From Cyclobacteriaceae bacterium (GTDB lineage: Bacteria; Bacteroidota; Bacteroidia; Cytophagales; Cyclobacteriaceae): a stretch of DNA of 64,000 nucleotides. A program made the translations under genes and the position numbers. Below the pieces are notes generated by a model. It was not told the origin of the DNA. It saw nothing but the letters and a program-made list of their open reading frames with translations, and made no database searches. Of the stretch, positions 46,726 through 55,764 are shown piece by piece. The stretch's first letter is position 1. Each line of letters opens with the position of its first letter. Location of the stretch: the NCBI GenBank assembly GCA_019638395.1, contig JAHBTX010000001.1, positions 558,001-622,000 of the forward strand. The letters run 5' to 3'.

Positions 46726-49050
46726 TTAATCTTCGTAATAATTCTCATTTTTCTTCTCATAATACCCATAACCATAACCATAGCCATAGCCATAACCGTA
46801 GCCATAACCTGGTCCGGATTTATAAATATCGTTCAGTACAATACTAATATTTTTAATCCTACCATCTTGATGGTAATCCTGAATGATTTTTAATGTTTCC
46901 TTAGGCGTAAAATTCTGCCTTACCACGTAAAGTGTATGATCTGCAAATTTGGCCAACACAAAAGCATCGGTAATTAAGGCAACAGGAGGTGAGTCGATTA
47001 TGACAAAATCGTATTCTTCCCGCAGTTTATTAAAAGTTGAAAATACAGTCGGCTTAAGCAGTAGTTCGCTCGGATTAGGGGGCACTGGTCCACTGCTAAG
47101 CAGGAAGAGGTTATCTACCTGGGTTTTTTGTATTGCCTCCTCGAATGAAATTAACCCGGACAATGCACTACTTAATCCCAACGTGTTGGGGAGTTCAAAG
47201 TCATCAAATAATTTTGGTCTTCTCATGTCAGCCCCAATTATAAGTGTCTTTTTTCCAGACATAGCCAAAACTGTAGCAAGGTTAATGGTGGTAAAAGTTT
47301 TTCCTTCTCCGCTGATAGAACTTGTAACCAAAATGATTTTATGATCATCATAACCCGTAAAGTAGTTTATATTGGATCGTAAAGCGCGGAATGCTTCAGC
47401 AACTGTTGATTTAGGCTTTTTATGAGCTATAAGATTGCTTCCATATTTATTGTGTCCAACCCCACCTATTAATGGTATTCTCGTAATCTTTTCCACATCT
47501 TCTTTAGATTGAACCCGTGAGTTTAACAACTCCAACAGTATAAAAATGCCAAATGGGAGTGCTAATCCGATCATTAAGGCAATTGAATAATTTTGTGATC
47601 GTTTGGGAGAAATAGGTCCAGAAGCTAACGGAGGATTTACGACCATAATTGCACTTGCATTTGAAGCTTTAGATATTTCTGCCTCCGATTTTTTTTGCAT
47701 CAGATAAACAAAAAGATTTTCAAGCAGACCGTAATTGCGTTGAATACCAATCAACTGCCGTTCGGCTACCGGTAAATACGCAAGTTGTTTTTCTGCATCA
47801 TTTATTTGTTTTTCTATCTGGTCAAGTTTAATCTTATCTGTTTGTTGTAAAGTCTTTACCGATCCGATAATATCATTTTTCAGCGCAGCTAATCTTTTCT
47901 GCTTATCAACAACAATGGGATTTTGACCTCGTTCTGTTGAAAGAAACAACCGAAGTTCCAACTGAAGGTTCATCATATCACTAACCAGTTTTGTTAACAC
48001 CCCATCTGTAATCCCCACAGAAGATGGCACTATTACCTGATCAAGGGTTGTGTTGTTGTTAGTATAATCTTCCAGGTATTTGTAATAGTTCTTATTAACC
48101 AATAGAGTTGTTTTAGATGCTTCCAGGTTTTCAATTTTTTGAAAAACCCTTAACGCTTCGCCATTCAAATCAGTTACAATATTCTTATCCTTGAATTTTT
48201 GGAGCTGGAGTTCGAAAAACCTAAGCGAATCTCGGATGGACTGAAGTTGGTTTCCAATAAACTCAATCGATTTTGTTGCCGCTTGATTTTTGCGCTCTAA
48301 ATCATAATCACTATATTCAGAAATTATCGCTTCTAAAAAATCAATTTCTCGGGCAGTATTTTCACCTTTTATTTTTAAATTAACTACAGAGGCACCAAGT
48401 TCTGCCCAACTTGCGTCTAACCTTCCGGCATAAGACCGCGCAGCACTCAACGAGTTATGAATTTCAAGTAAGTACTCTTCTCCTATTTTCCCCTGCAAGC
48501 TTAATCCACTTTGTTTAGTCAATACAATTTTTTTACCCTCCAAACTAATTGTATCACCAAATAATGCTTTTCGGTCAACATCATCCTTTTTTAAAGTATA
48601 TTGATTTTCACCCACTATTTTTAGAGTAAATTGAACACTATTGATATCCTTATCCAGAACATTAACTTCAATCGGTAAATACTTATATGCATCCAAAGTA
48701 AGTATCTTACCTTGCCTGAAAATTCTAGCATTAAAATTATTGTCTTCAACTACTCTCTTTATAAGGGGTATTGATCTCAATACATACAACTCATTGAAAT
48801 AGTTGCGGGAGGGATTAACCAACGCATTGTTATACACCATTTGACCTTCAGTCATTTCCTGGCTCTCTCTAATAATAATTGAGGCATTAACCTCATATAC
48901 CGGAATTGTGTATCGATTAAATAGGAATGCGATTGTTAAGCTTAATGAAACCGAGCCAATAATTAAGTACCAATACCGGAGACTCCGGTAGAGGATACGT
49001 TTAAAATCAATTACTGAACCTTCCTGGGTATTTATAAATGGATGTTCCAC
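46726..49050 (-). CDS. wzc: Polysaccharide copolymerase with tyrosine autokinase domain (Wzc-like)
   Basis: 774 residues. A Wzz domain with membrane segments near 30-50 and 500-520 brackets a coiled-coil periplasmic region. The cytoplasmic kinase has Walker A SGEGKTFTT, Walker A' IIGADMRRP and Walker B FVIIDSPP. The tail holds eight Gly-Tyr pairs followed by YYEKKNENYYED, so it carries the tyrosine cluster used for autophosphorylation, but in a very regular form. It controls chain length and export with Wza. Directly downstream of wza and upstream of neuB. Confidence 0.95.
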   Translation of the reverse strand: MEHPFINTQEGSVIDFKRILYRSLRYWYLIIGSVSLSLTIAFLFNRYTIPVYEVNASIIIRESQEMTEGQMVYNNALVNPSRNYFNELYVLRSIPLIKRVVEDNNFNARIFRQGKILTLDAYKYLPIEVNVLDKDINSVQFTLKIVGENQYTLKKDDVDRKALFGDTISLEGKKIVLTKQSGLSLQGKIGEEYLLEIHNSLSAARSYAGRLDASWAELGASVVNLKIKGENTAREIDFLEAIISEYSDYDLERKNQAATKSIEFIGNQLQSIRDSLRFFELQLQKFKDKNIVTDLNGEALRVFQKIENLEASKTTLLVNKNYYKYLEDYTNNNTTLDQVIVPSSVGITDGVLTKLVSDMMNLQLELRLFLSTERGQNPIVVDKQKRLAALKNDIIGSVKTLQQTDKIKLDQIEKQINDAEKQLAYLPVAERQLIGIQRNYGLLENLFVYLMQKKSEAEISKASNASAIMVVNPPLASGPISPKRSQNYSIALMIGLALPFGIFILLELLNSRVQSKEDVEKITRIPLIGGVGHNKYGSNLIAHKKPKSTVAEAFRALRSNINYFTGYDDHKIILVTSSISGEGKTFTTINLATVLAMSGKKTLIIGADMRRPKLFDDFELPNTLGLSSALSGLISFEEAIQKTQVDNLFLLSSGPVPPNPSELLLKPTVFSTFNKLREEYDFVIIDSPPVALITDAFVLAKFADHTLYVVRQNFTPKETLKIIQDYHQDGRIKNISIVLNDIYKSGPGYGYGYGYGYGYGYGYYEKKNENYYED
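46762..46809 (-). repeat. 48-bp hexanucleotide repeat coding (Gly-Tyr)8 in Wzc
   Basis: Eight consecutive GGN-TAY codon pairs with few silent changes (GGTTAT, GGCTAC, GGCTAT, GGGTAT). Because the unit is 6 bases, slippage would change the number of Tyr residues without breaking the frame. The kinase's autophosphorylation tail lies here. Confidence 0.9.
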
Positions 49051-49051
49051 G

Positions 49052-49828
49052 TTAATTTCTCAGATTTATTGCAAGTAATATCAATGATAAGGTAGAAACG
49101 AATAAGCCCAGGTTTTGCCCGAAGTATCTGCGAAAAGGCCTCTGCTTTAATGGTGGAACAATTAAAACATCATTCTGATGAATATAATAATAGGGTGATG
49201 AAATTATATTTTCATCCAATAGATTTACATATGAAACCTCTACATCCTTACCTGTTTGTCGAATCACTTTTATATTTGATCGGTCAGCAAACTCACTAAG
49301 CCCTCCTGCCAAACCTATTGCTTCTGCTATTGTTATCCGGTTATTAGCCGATGAAGATGTCCCCTCCCGATTTACCTCACCTAAAAAGGTAAATCGAAAA
49401 TTTACAAGCCTAACCCGTACGTGTACCGACTCAAGATATTGATTAGCTAAATTTTGAAGTTTTTCTTCAATTTCAAATATGGATAACCCTGCAACATGAA
49501 TCTTGCCTAAAACGGGCAAGTTAATAAAGCCATTATCATCCACTAGTTCACTTACCAGATTTGCAGCCTGCGCTACATTAATTGCCGATTGTTGACCAGA
49601 AGAAAGAAAATCAAAATCCTCATTCGACTTACTTTCAAATCTTACAAAAATGGCATCCTGTGGTTGAATCAGGTACTGTGGTGCTTCGGTTTTATACTTA
49701 CGTACTGCAGTATCAAGCAGATGAATTTCAGATTCATTTTTTGCTTTTTGAAAGTATTGTATTTTCTTATTTGTTACACAAGCACTCAGCAACAATGAAA
49801 GGCCAACCAAACTCAATAAATATCGCAT
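49052..49828 (-). CDS. wza: Polysaccharide export lipoprotein (Wza-like)
   Basis: 258 residues with the ATG start. Lipoprotein signal peptide ending LLSAC, lipid on Cys17. The poly-export domain (about 50-130) and an SLBB domain (about 130-230) with TFLGEVNREG are seen, and a C-terminal hydrophobic stretch of the kind that spans the outer membrane (about 235-255). It forms the export channel for the polymer handled by Wzc. The ATG overlaps the stop of kdsA by one base (TAATG). Confidence 0.92.
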   Translation of the reverse strand: MRYLLSLVGLSLLLSACVTNKKIQYFQKAKNESEIHLLDTAVRKYKTEAPQYLIQPQDAIFVRFESKSNEDFDFLSSGQQSAINVAQAANLVSELVDDNGFINLPVLGKIHVAGLSIFEIEEKLQNLANQYLESVHVRVRLVNFRFTFLGEVNREGTSSSANNRITIAEAIGLAGGLSEFADRSNIKVIRQTGKDVEVSYVNLLDENIISSPYYYIHQNDVLIVPPLKQRPFRRYFGQNLGLFVSTLSLILLAINLRN

Positions 49829-50658
49829 TAATTTAATTTTTGCAACCTCCAAAAGTCAATAATTTTTTCAACAAACCCTCGCATCTCCGCCAGCGGCACC
49901 ATGTTGGGGCCATCGCTCAAGGCTTTTTCGGGTTGGGGGTGTGTTTCGATAAAGAAACCATCTACACCGGCTGCAGCCGCTGCTTTTGCCAAGTAAGGAG
50001 CAAATTGCCGGTCGCCCCCACTTTTGCCTCCCAGGCCACCGGGTCGTTGAATGCTGTGCGTAACATCAAATACTACCGGAGCATACTGCCGCATAATGGG
50101 AAGTGACCGTATATCGACCACCAGGTTATGATATCCAAAACTGGAACCGCGCTCCGTTAAAAACACATTGTTGTTTCCTTCACCGCGCACCTTATCCAAG
50201 GCATAGCGCATGTCTTCGGGGGCCATAAACTGCCCTTTTTTTACCTTCACCGGCTTACCGGTTTTGGCTGCCGCCACCAGCAAATCCGTTTGCCTGCACA
50301 GAAAGGCTGGTATCTGCAATACATCTACTACTGCTGCAACTTCTTCACACTGGCCCGACTCATGCACATCGGTAACTACCGGTACTTTTAAGTCGTTGCG
50401 TACCATCGCTAAAATTTCCAATCCCATATCCATCGAAGGGCCCCGGTATGAACCTGAAGAAGTTCGGTTAGCTTTATCGTATGAGGCTTTGAATACGTAG
50501 TCGATATCCAGCTCTTGGCAAATCTTTTTTAGTTCCGTGCCGGTTTCCATACAAATATCATAGCTCTCGGCAGCACAGGGGCCGGCAAACAATACCATGC
50601 GGTCTCCGCCCAATGTAATTTTATCGGTTATTGAAACCTTATCTTTAAACAACTCCAC
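49828..50658 (-). CDS. kdsA: 3-deoxy-8-phosphooctulonate synthase (KDO-8-P synthase)
   Basis: Condenses arabinose 5-phosphate with phosphoenolpyruvate in KDO synthesis for lipid A core. 276 residues of TIM barrel, with FAGPCAAES (24-32), KASYDKANRTS and GTPhosphate-type motif GPSMDMG, and HPQPEKALSDGPN near the end. The start is GTG. It follows kdsC with no gap to speak of and is followed by wza, so lipopolysaccharide and exopolysaccharide genes share a transcript. Confidence 0.96.
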   Translation of the reverse strand: MELFKDKVSITDKITLGGDRMVLFAGPCAAESYDICMETGTELKKICQELDIDYVFKASYDKANRTSSGSYRGPSMDMGLEILAMVRNDLKVPVVTDVHESGQCEEVAAVVDVLQIPAFLCRQTDLLVAAAKTGKPVKVKKGQFMAPEDMRYALDKVRGEGNNNVFLTERGSSFGYHNLVVDIRSLPIMRQYAPVVFDVTHSIQRPGGLGGKSGGDRQFAPYLAKAAAAAGVDGFFIETHPQPEKALSDGPNMVPLAEMRGFVEKIIDFWRLQKLN

Positions 50659-50661
50659 TTA

Positions 50662-51207
50662 TTACTGCTTTAAAATTTTTTCCAAAAAACCCTGGGCAGC
50701 CAAAATCAAATCGCTTACCTCGCGTGCCACGCCTGCGCCACCACGCGCTTCTGTAACCACGTCCACCCGTGTCTTTATATAACTTACCGCATCAGCCGGG
50801 CAGGCTGAAAGACCGCAGTTCTGCAGTACTTTCAAGTCATTAATATCATCACCAATATAGGCCACCTGCTTGCGTTTTAATTTGTGAAATTCTACCAGTT
50901 TTTCAAACACACTGTATTTATCCATAATACCCTGGTGACAAAAATCCAGCTTAAGTTCGGCAGCACGGTTGCTCACCAGTTTCGATTCACGCCCGGTGAT
51001 AATACCTACCAGTATCCCTGCTTTTTTCAAATGGCTGATGATGTAACCATCCTTTACATTAAAGCGCTTGGTTTCGGTGCCGGTTTCATCGTATATAATA
51101 CCACCATCGGTTAGCACGCCATCCACATCAAAAAAAAGGGCCTTAATCTGGGCCGCCTTCTTAACTTGCTCTTTGGTGTATTTGCCAAGCACTTCTTTTA
51201 CTGCCAT
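50662..51207 (-). CDS. kdsC: 3-deoxy-D-manno-octulosonate 8-phosphate phosphatase
   Basis: Removes phosphate from KDO 8-phosphate. 181 residues; HAD motif I FFDVDGVLTDGG (25-36), motif II IITGRES, and motif IV YIGDDINDL near 120. It lies 3 bases before kdsA, giving the normal KDO gene pair, so this copy is the true KdsC, while the one at 42864-43361 has been recruited to the nonulosonate block. First gene of the long minus-strand locus. Confidence 0.94.
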   Translation of the reverse strand: MAVKEVLGKYTKEQVKKAAQIKALFFDVDGVLTDGGIIYDETGTETKRFNVKDGYIISHLKKAGILVGIITGRESKLVSNRAAELKLDFCHQGIMDKYSVFEKLVEFHKLKRKQVAYIGDDINDLKVLQNCGLSACPADAVSYIKTRVDVVTEARGGAGVAREVSDLILAAQGFLEKILKQ

Positions 51208-51318
51208 TTCAACGCGAAAATTCTAAATAAAAGCCTAAAATTAAGCAAAAACAATTGACTTAGGTTAATTGACAATTCACTTTGAATTACTGATTATTAC
51301 CAGATTACCCCAGTAAAA

Positions 51319-53751
51319 ATGAAACACGCCAAAGCCAGTATTGCGCTCATCATTACCGTGGCCCTGATTTATGCCCTTAACAGGAGTTGGAATTTTGGTT
51401 CACCCATACCCCCACTAGGAAAATTCTTAGACCCTTTCGGAGGATTCTGGCAGAATGCCGAAACCAAATCCCGGCACAACCAGGTGTTGAAGCTTGCAGG
51501 CTTAAAAGATGAAGTAATAATCCACTACGATAGCCTGCTCATCCCTCATGTGTTTGCCAACAATGATGACGACCTATACCTGGCACAAGGCTACATTACA
51601 GCAGCTAACCGTTTGTGGCAAATGGAGTTTCAGACCCATGCAGCCGCGGGCAGAATTTCTGAAATAATAGGCGATGCCGCTTTAGATTACGATCGCACCC
51701 AGCGCAGGCGCGGCATGGTTTACGCTGCCGAAAATGCCCTACAAACCATGTTAGCCGACCCCGTTGCAGCAGCGATGGTGAACAGTTATACACAGGGCAT
51801 TAACCAATACATACAGTCGCTTGCCTACAAAGATTTACCGCTTGAGTATAAACTATTAGGCTACGAGCCCGAAAACTGGAGCCCCCTTAAATGTGGCTTG
51901 CTCTTAAAGAACATGGCGCTTACACTAAATAGTGGCGATAAAGATCTGGAAATGACAAACGCCCTAAAACTTTTCGATAAGGCATTGATTGATCTGGTTT
52001 GGCCTGATAACGAAAACGTGGACGACCCGATTGTGGACAACTCGGGTAAATGGAATTTCACCCCCATCAAGATTGACAGTGTACCCCTTGCGCTGCCCAA
52101 TGAGTTGGTAAATGTTACACCTTTGGAAAAATCGCCCCCTGATGTGGGCAGCAACAACTGGGCTATAAGCGGAGCAAAAACACATACCGGGGCTCCCATT
52201 TTATGTAACGATCCGCACCTGGGTTTATCATTGCCTTCTATCTGGTACGTCATTCATTTGCAGGCACCGGGTGTAAATGTAATGGGTGCCTCGTTGCCAG
52301 GTTCGCCTGCAGTTATAAGTGGCTTTAACGATTCCATTGCGTGGGGTGTAACCAACGCCCAGCGCGATTTGGTGGATTGGTATAAAATTGAATTCAAGGA
52401 CAAATCGAAACGTGAGTATAAAAGTGATAACACCTGGAAGCCCACCCGACAAGTAGTTGAAAAATTTAAGATAAAAGGTGGAAAGGATTTTTATGATACC
52501 ATTGCCTTCACCCATCAGGGGCCGGTGTTATTCGATGATAGCTTTCATGGCAATGATGAGCTGAAACATTTTTCCATGCGGTGGATTGCACACGATCCTT
52601 CTGAAGAAATCATCACCTTTTTTAAGCTAAACCGTGCAAAAAATCATTCGGAATACATGGATGCATTAAACCACTATGCATCGCCCGCGCAAAACTTTGT
52701 GTTTGCCAGTGTAAGTGGCGATATCGCCATGCGCATTCAGGGGCGGTTTCCGGTTCGCAGAAAGGAAGAGGGCAAATACATATTAGACGGAACGCTTACC
52801 CGCACCGAGTGGCAGGCATTTATTCCCAACGAACAGAATATAATGTATAAAAACCCCGTGCGCGGTTTTGTAAGTTCGGCCAATCAATACCCGGTAGATA
52901 ACACCTACCCCTACTACATTAATAGCACCAGCTTTGAGGCTTATCGCAATCGCAGAATTAATAAACTATTGAGCCAGATGACGGAAATTACACCGCGCGA
53001 TATGATGGAACTTCAGTTTGATAATTACAACCTGAAGGCGGAAGAAAGTCTGCCATATTTTTTTAAACAATTAGACACTACCAACTTTACGCAGGCACAA
53101 AAAAATGCCTATAAAATTCTGGCAGCCTGGGATTACGAAAACTCTGCTGATTCGGAAGGAGCTTCGTATTACGAAGCCTGGTGGAATGCGCTCTTTCCTT
53201 TGGTGTGGGATGAAGTGAAGACCTCAAACGTAACACTGGCCTACCCTACTGCTTATACTACAATCAAATTGCTGAAAGAAAATCCCGACCTCTTATTTTT
53301 TGATGTTATCGGAACTCCCGAAAAAGAAACTGCACGCGATGTAATTCAGCAAGCATTTATACAAGGTGTTGAAAGTATAGAGAAATGGAAATCTGAAAAG
53401 AATAAAGATCCGCGTTGGGCCGATTACAAAGATACTTTTGTAGGACATTTGCTAAGGGGCTTACCAGCCTTCAGTTATCATGTGGAGCATGGGGGTAATC
53501 GCAATATTGTTAATGCCTCATCGCGCACGCATGGCCCAAGTTGGCGAATGGTTGTGAGCTTAGAAAAAACCGGTGTGCGGGCCTGGGGTGTTTATCCGGG
53601 TGGGCAATCGGGTAATCCGGGCAGTCCGTATTACAATAATATGTTGAACACCTGGGCTACAGGTAATCATTATCTTTTTCAATTCAATGGCGATCCTGCT
53701 CAATACAAAACCAATGTTGCAACCCTTACTTTAAAACCTGAAGCACCATGA
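51319..53751 (+). CDS. Penicillin acylase family protein (Ntn hydrolase)
   Basis: 810 residues. A signal anchor lies in residues 6-22. The precursor layout fits the family: alpha part, linker, then the autocatalytic site GSNNW with Ser278 as the new N-terminal nucleophile of the beta part, followed by NDPHLGLSLPSIW. It cleaves amide bonds of acylated substrates in the periplasm; quorum-signal (acyl-homoserine lactone) acylases belong here but the substrate is not certain. The stop overlaps the start of the next gene (ATGA). Confidence 0.92.
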   Translation: MKHAKASIALIITVALIYALNRSWNFGSPIPPLGKFLDPFGGFWQNAETKSRHNQVLKLAGLKDEVIIHYDSLLIPHVFANNDDDLYLAQGYITAANRLWQMEFQTHAAAGRISEIIGDAALDYDRTQRRRGMVYAAENALQTMLADPVAAAMVNSYTQGINQYIQSLAYKDLPLEYKLLGYEPENWSPLKCGLLLKNMALTLNSGDKDLEMTNALKLFDKALIDLVWPDNENVDDPIVDNSGKWNFTPIKIDSVPLALPNELVNVTPLEKSPPDVGSNNWAISGAKTHTGAPILCNDPHLGLSLPSIWYVIHLQAPGVNVMGASLPGSPAVISGFNDSIAWGVTNAQRDLVDWYKIEFKDKSKREYKSDNTWKPTRQVVEKFKIKGGKDFYDTIAFTHQGPVLFDDSFHGNDELKHFSMRWIAHDPSEEIITFFKLNRAKNHSEYMDALNHYASPAQNFVFASVSGDIAMRIQGRFPVRRKEEGKYILDGTLTRTEWQAFIPNEQNIMYKNPVRGFVSSANQYPVDNTYPYYINSTSFEAYRNRRINKLLSQMTEITPRDMMELQFDNYNLKAEESLPYFFKQLDTTNFTQAQKNAYKILAAWDYENSADSEGASYYEAWWNALFPLVWDEVKTSNVTLAYPTAYTTIKLLKENPDLLFFDVIGTPEKETARDVIQQAFIQGVESIEKWKSEKNKDPRWADYKDTFVGHLLRGLPAFSYHVEHGGNRNIVNASSRTHGPSWRMVVSLEKTGVRAWGVYPGGQSGNPGSPYYNNMLNTWATGNHYLFQFNGDPAQYKTNVATLTLKPEAP

Positions 53752-54074
53752 AATTTATTATTCAGTTAGTCGCTACTATGCTGATATGCCTGGTTCTGCA
53801 ATTGTTTTTACCGTGGTGGAGCATTGCCATTGGGGCAGCAGGTGTGGCATATGTTGCTGGAAATAAAAGCCTCCATTCTTTTATGGCTGGATTTGCGGCC
53901 ATCGCACTTTTGTGGGTTGGGTATGCTTTAATTATTGATTTGAAAACCAATTCAATCCTTACTGAAAAGATAAACCAACTACTACCACTCAATTCATTTA
54001 TACTTACCATGTTGGTAGGTGGGTTGGTGGGCGGTTTTGCAGCATTAACAGGGTCACTGGCCAAGTCCCGTTAA
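53748..54074 (+). CDS. Small membrane protein, 108 aa
   Basis: Function not recognised. Three to four hydrophobic segments (about 4-24, 26-40, 43-62, 84-103) span nearly the whole protein. It overlaps the acylase gene by 4 bases, so it is co-translated with it and may help it, but nothing more can be said. Confidence 0.72.
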   Translation: MKFIIQLVATMLICLVLQLFLPWWSIAIGAAGVAYVAGNKSLHSFMAGFAAIALLWVGYALIIDLKTNSILTEKINQLLPLNSFILTMLVGGLVGGFAALTGSLAKSR

Positions 54075-54129
54075 ATTGCTTCTGGATTAAAAATCAAGAA
54101 AAATGAGTTTATCAAGTGCAATTGAACGT

Positions 54130-54137
54130 TATATTTG
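54130..54137 (+). promoter_or_regulatory. Putative -7 box (TATATTTG) before the tRNA cluster
   Basis: TATATTTG followed by C fits TAnnTTTG exactly and lies 60 bases before tRNA-Ser. A TTT rather than TTG is seen about 20 bases further upstream. Confidence 0.5.
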
Positions 54138-54141
54138 CACT

Positions 54142-54176
54142 CCTTTTAGTAAAAGGTAACTACCATGCGGGTAGTT
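54142..54176 (+). other. Two adjacent hairpins in the tRNA leader
   Basis: CCTTTT (142-147) pairs with AAAAGG (151-156) across a 3-base loop, and AACTACC (158-164) pairs with GGTAGTT (170-176) across a 5-base loop (positions in 54xxx). Both stems are perfect. They lie between the promoter candidate and tRNA-Ser and would be in the primary transcript; a role in processing is possible. Confidence 0.5.
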
Positions 54177-54197
54177 CTAAACAAAAAACAACTTACT

Positions 54198-54286
54198 GGA
54201 GAGGTGGGTGAGAGGCTTAAACCAGCAGTTTGCTAAACTGTCGTACGGGTTAAACCGTACCGGGGGTTCGAATCCCCCCCCCTCCG
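54198..54286 (+). tRNA. tRNA-Ser (anticodon GCT)
   Basis: 89 bases, class II with long variable arm. Anticodon stem GCAGT/ACTGT around loop TTGCTAA, so the anticodon GCT reads AGC and AGU. T stem GGGGG/CCCCC with loop TTCGAAT. The acceptor stem pairs except for one A-C mismatch at position 5. The CCA is not encoded. Confidence 0.92.
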
Positions 54287-54289
54287 CTC

Positions 54290-54363
54290 GGTCTCGTAGC
54301 TCAACTGGATAGAGCAGCTGCCTTCTAAGCAGCAGGTTGCTGGTTCGAGTCCAGCCGGGATCA
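54290..54363 (+). tRNA. tRNA-Arg (anticodon TCT)
   Basis: 74 bases. Acceptor stem GGTCTCG/CGGGATC with G-U pairs, D arm with GCTC/GAGC, anticodon stem GCTGC/GCAGC with loop CTTCTAA (anticodon TCT, reads AGA), and T arm GCTGG-TTCGAGT-CCAGC. Only 3 bases after tRNA-Ser, so co-transcribed. CCA not encoded. Confidence 0.94.
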
Positions 54364-54368
54364 CAAAA

Positions 54369-54398
54369 TTGGTTGTTGAAGATGTTTTTATATCTTCG
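54369..54398 (+). promoter_or_regulatory. Putative promoter of tRNA-Pro (TTG-N19-TATCTTCG)
   Basis: TTG at 54369-54371, then 19 bases, then TATCTTCG (one change from TAnnTTTG) followed by CGCC. This is the best-spaced -33/-7 pair in the window and would start transcription just before tRNA-Pro. Confidence 0.5.
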
Positions 54399-54414
54399 CG
54401 CCTCCTTTTAAGAT

Positions 54415-54489
54415 CGGGGTGTAGCGTAGCCCGGTATCGCGCTTGGTTTGGGACCAAGAGGTCGTCAGTTCGAATCTGGCCACCCCGAC
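54415..54489 (+). tRNA. tRNA-Pro (anticodon TGG)
   Basis: 75 bases. Acceptor stem CGGGGTG/CACCCCG, anticodon stem CTTGG/CCAAG around loop TTTGGGA (anticodon TGG, reads CCA and other proline codons by wobble), T arm with TTCGAAT loop. A terminator hairpin follows at once. Confidence 0.95.
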
Positions 54490-54493
54490 AAAA

Positions 54494-54519
54494 GCTCCAC
54501 AATAGTGGGGCTTTTTTTG
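54494..54519 (+). terminator. Rho-independent terminator after tRNA-Pro
   Basis: AGCTCCAC pairs with GTGGGGCT over a 4-base loop AATA (one G-T pair), followed by at least six T. It ends the tRNA transcript before the convergent galK. Confidence 0.85.
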
Positions 54520-54544
54520 TTATTACCTACGGGCGTTTTCAAAA

Positions 54545-55699
54545 TCAGTCAATAACTACTGAAACTCCTTTACCTGGTTTTACAATATAAGAGCTCATTT
54601 CAATTCCAAACTTTGTACGATAAGCTGCCCTGGCTGATTCGAGGAAAGTTCCTACCGAATTTTGATGAATCAGATTAAGTGTACATCCACCAAAGCCACC
54701 ACCAATCATGCGCGCGCCTAAAATATCAGCGGAAGCTGTTGCTAATTGAACCAAATAATCCAACTCCGCACAACTCACTTCATACAGTTTCGAAAGTCCA
54801 TCGTGTGCAGCAAACATTTTTTTTCCAAACGAAGCCAAATCGCCTTTCTTTAAATCGCGACTGGCTTCTACTACCCGATTGTTTTCTTCTACCACAAACC
54901 GACATCGGTTATAAATAACAGGCGGCATGTCTTGCTGGCAAGCGGTTAACATAACCGGAGTAACATCGCGCAACGTTTTCACCTCGGGAAACTTCTTACT
55001 GATTATTGTAACTCCTTGCTGGCATTCATTCCGCCTCGTGTTATATTCCGAAGACGCTAACGAGTGCTTTACATTTGTATCGCACAGCAATAAAGTGTAG
55101 TTACCCAAATCCAACGGCAGGTATTCGTACTCCAACGAGCGGCAATCCAGCATAAAGGCATGATTATCTTTTCCCATCATGCTGCTGAACTGATCCATAA
55201 TGCCGCACTTTACACCGGCATAATTATGCTCGGCCCATTGCGCCATGTGAATCATGTCGAACTGCGTAAGTCCCAATTGAAACATTTCATTCAATCCAAA
55301 AATAAAACCACACTCCATAGCTGCTGAAGAGGATAAGCCCGCTCCGGTTGGTAAATCACCATCAAACACACAATTAAAATTTTCTAACCTTAAACCCTTG
55401 GCATTTAATTGATGAACAATACCCAGAAAGTAATTGGCCCATGCAGGATTCTCTACCTTATCAGGCGCGTTAAGATCAAGGGTATAAAACTGATCGTACT
55501 TCAAGGAATAAATAAGCGAATGCGTGTGGTGCGATGTGGCAAATGCAAACTGAACACCCATGTGAATGGCAGCGGGCATTACATAACCGTTGTTGTAATC
55601 GGTATGTTCGCCAATCAGGTTAATGCGACCAGGTGCATGAATGATAAGAGGCTCTGAATTATATAATTCAATAAACTTAGACTTGACAGATAGTTTCAC
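54545..55699 (-). CDS. galK: Galactokinase
   Basis: Phosphorylates galactose at C1 with ATP, the first committed Leloir step. 384 residues of the GHMP kinase family: signature GRINLIGEHTDYNNG (25-39), ATP motif PTGAGLSSSAA (118-128), and the C-terminal MIGGGFGGCTL near 333. Start is GTG. galT and mutarotase are not adjacent; glycosidase genes follow upstream on the same strand, so it fits a plant- or host-glycan sugar region. Confidence 0.95.
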   Translation of the reverse strand: MKLSVKSKFIELYNSEPLIIHAPGRINLIGEHTDYNNGYVMPAAIHMGVQFAFATSHHTHSLIYSLKYDQFYTLDLNAPDKVENPAWANYFLGIVHQLNAKGLRLENFNCVFDGDLPTGAGLSSSAAMECGFIFGLNEMFQLGLTQFDMIHMAQWAEHNYAGVKCGIMDQFSSMMGKDNHAFMLDCRSLEYEYLPLDLGNYTLLLCDTNVKHSLASSEYNTRRNECQQGVTIISKKFPEVKTLRDVTPVMLTACQQDMPPVIYNRCRFVVEENNRVVEASRDLKKGDLASFGKKMFAAHDGLSKLYEVSCAELDYLVQLATASADILGARMIGGGFGGCTLNLIHQNSVGTFLESARAAYRTKFGIEMSSYIVKPGKGVSVVID

Positions 55700-55764
55700 G
55701 ATAAGGTTTTCAATTTTGGCCGAATCTAACTTTATTTTTCTGAGCTTACATTTTAATTGAAATT

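Noticed and set aside
50662-51207. NeuA-linked sugar phosphatase for both KdsC-like genes
   Set aside because: This copy is fused by position to kdsA and so serves KDO; only the copy at 42864-43361 fits the nonulosonate block.
51208-51318. Promoter for the kdsC operon in the divergent gap
   Set aside because: The best candidate on the minus strand (TGTTTTTGC) misses the A of TAnnTTTG and no TTG partner fits; not supported enough to list.
54233-54502. 89-codon minus-strand frame over the tRNA genes
   Set aside because: It is the complement of tRNA-Ser, -Arg and -Pro; such frames are a known annotation artefact.
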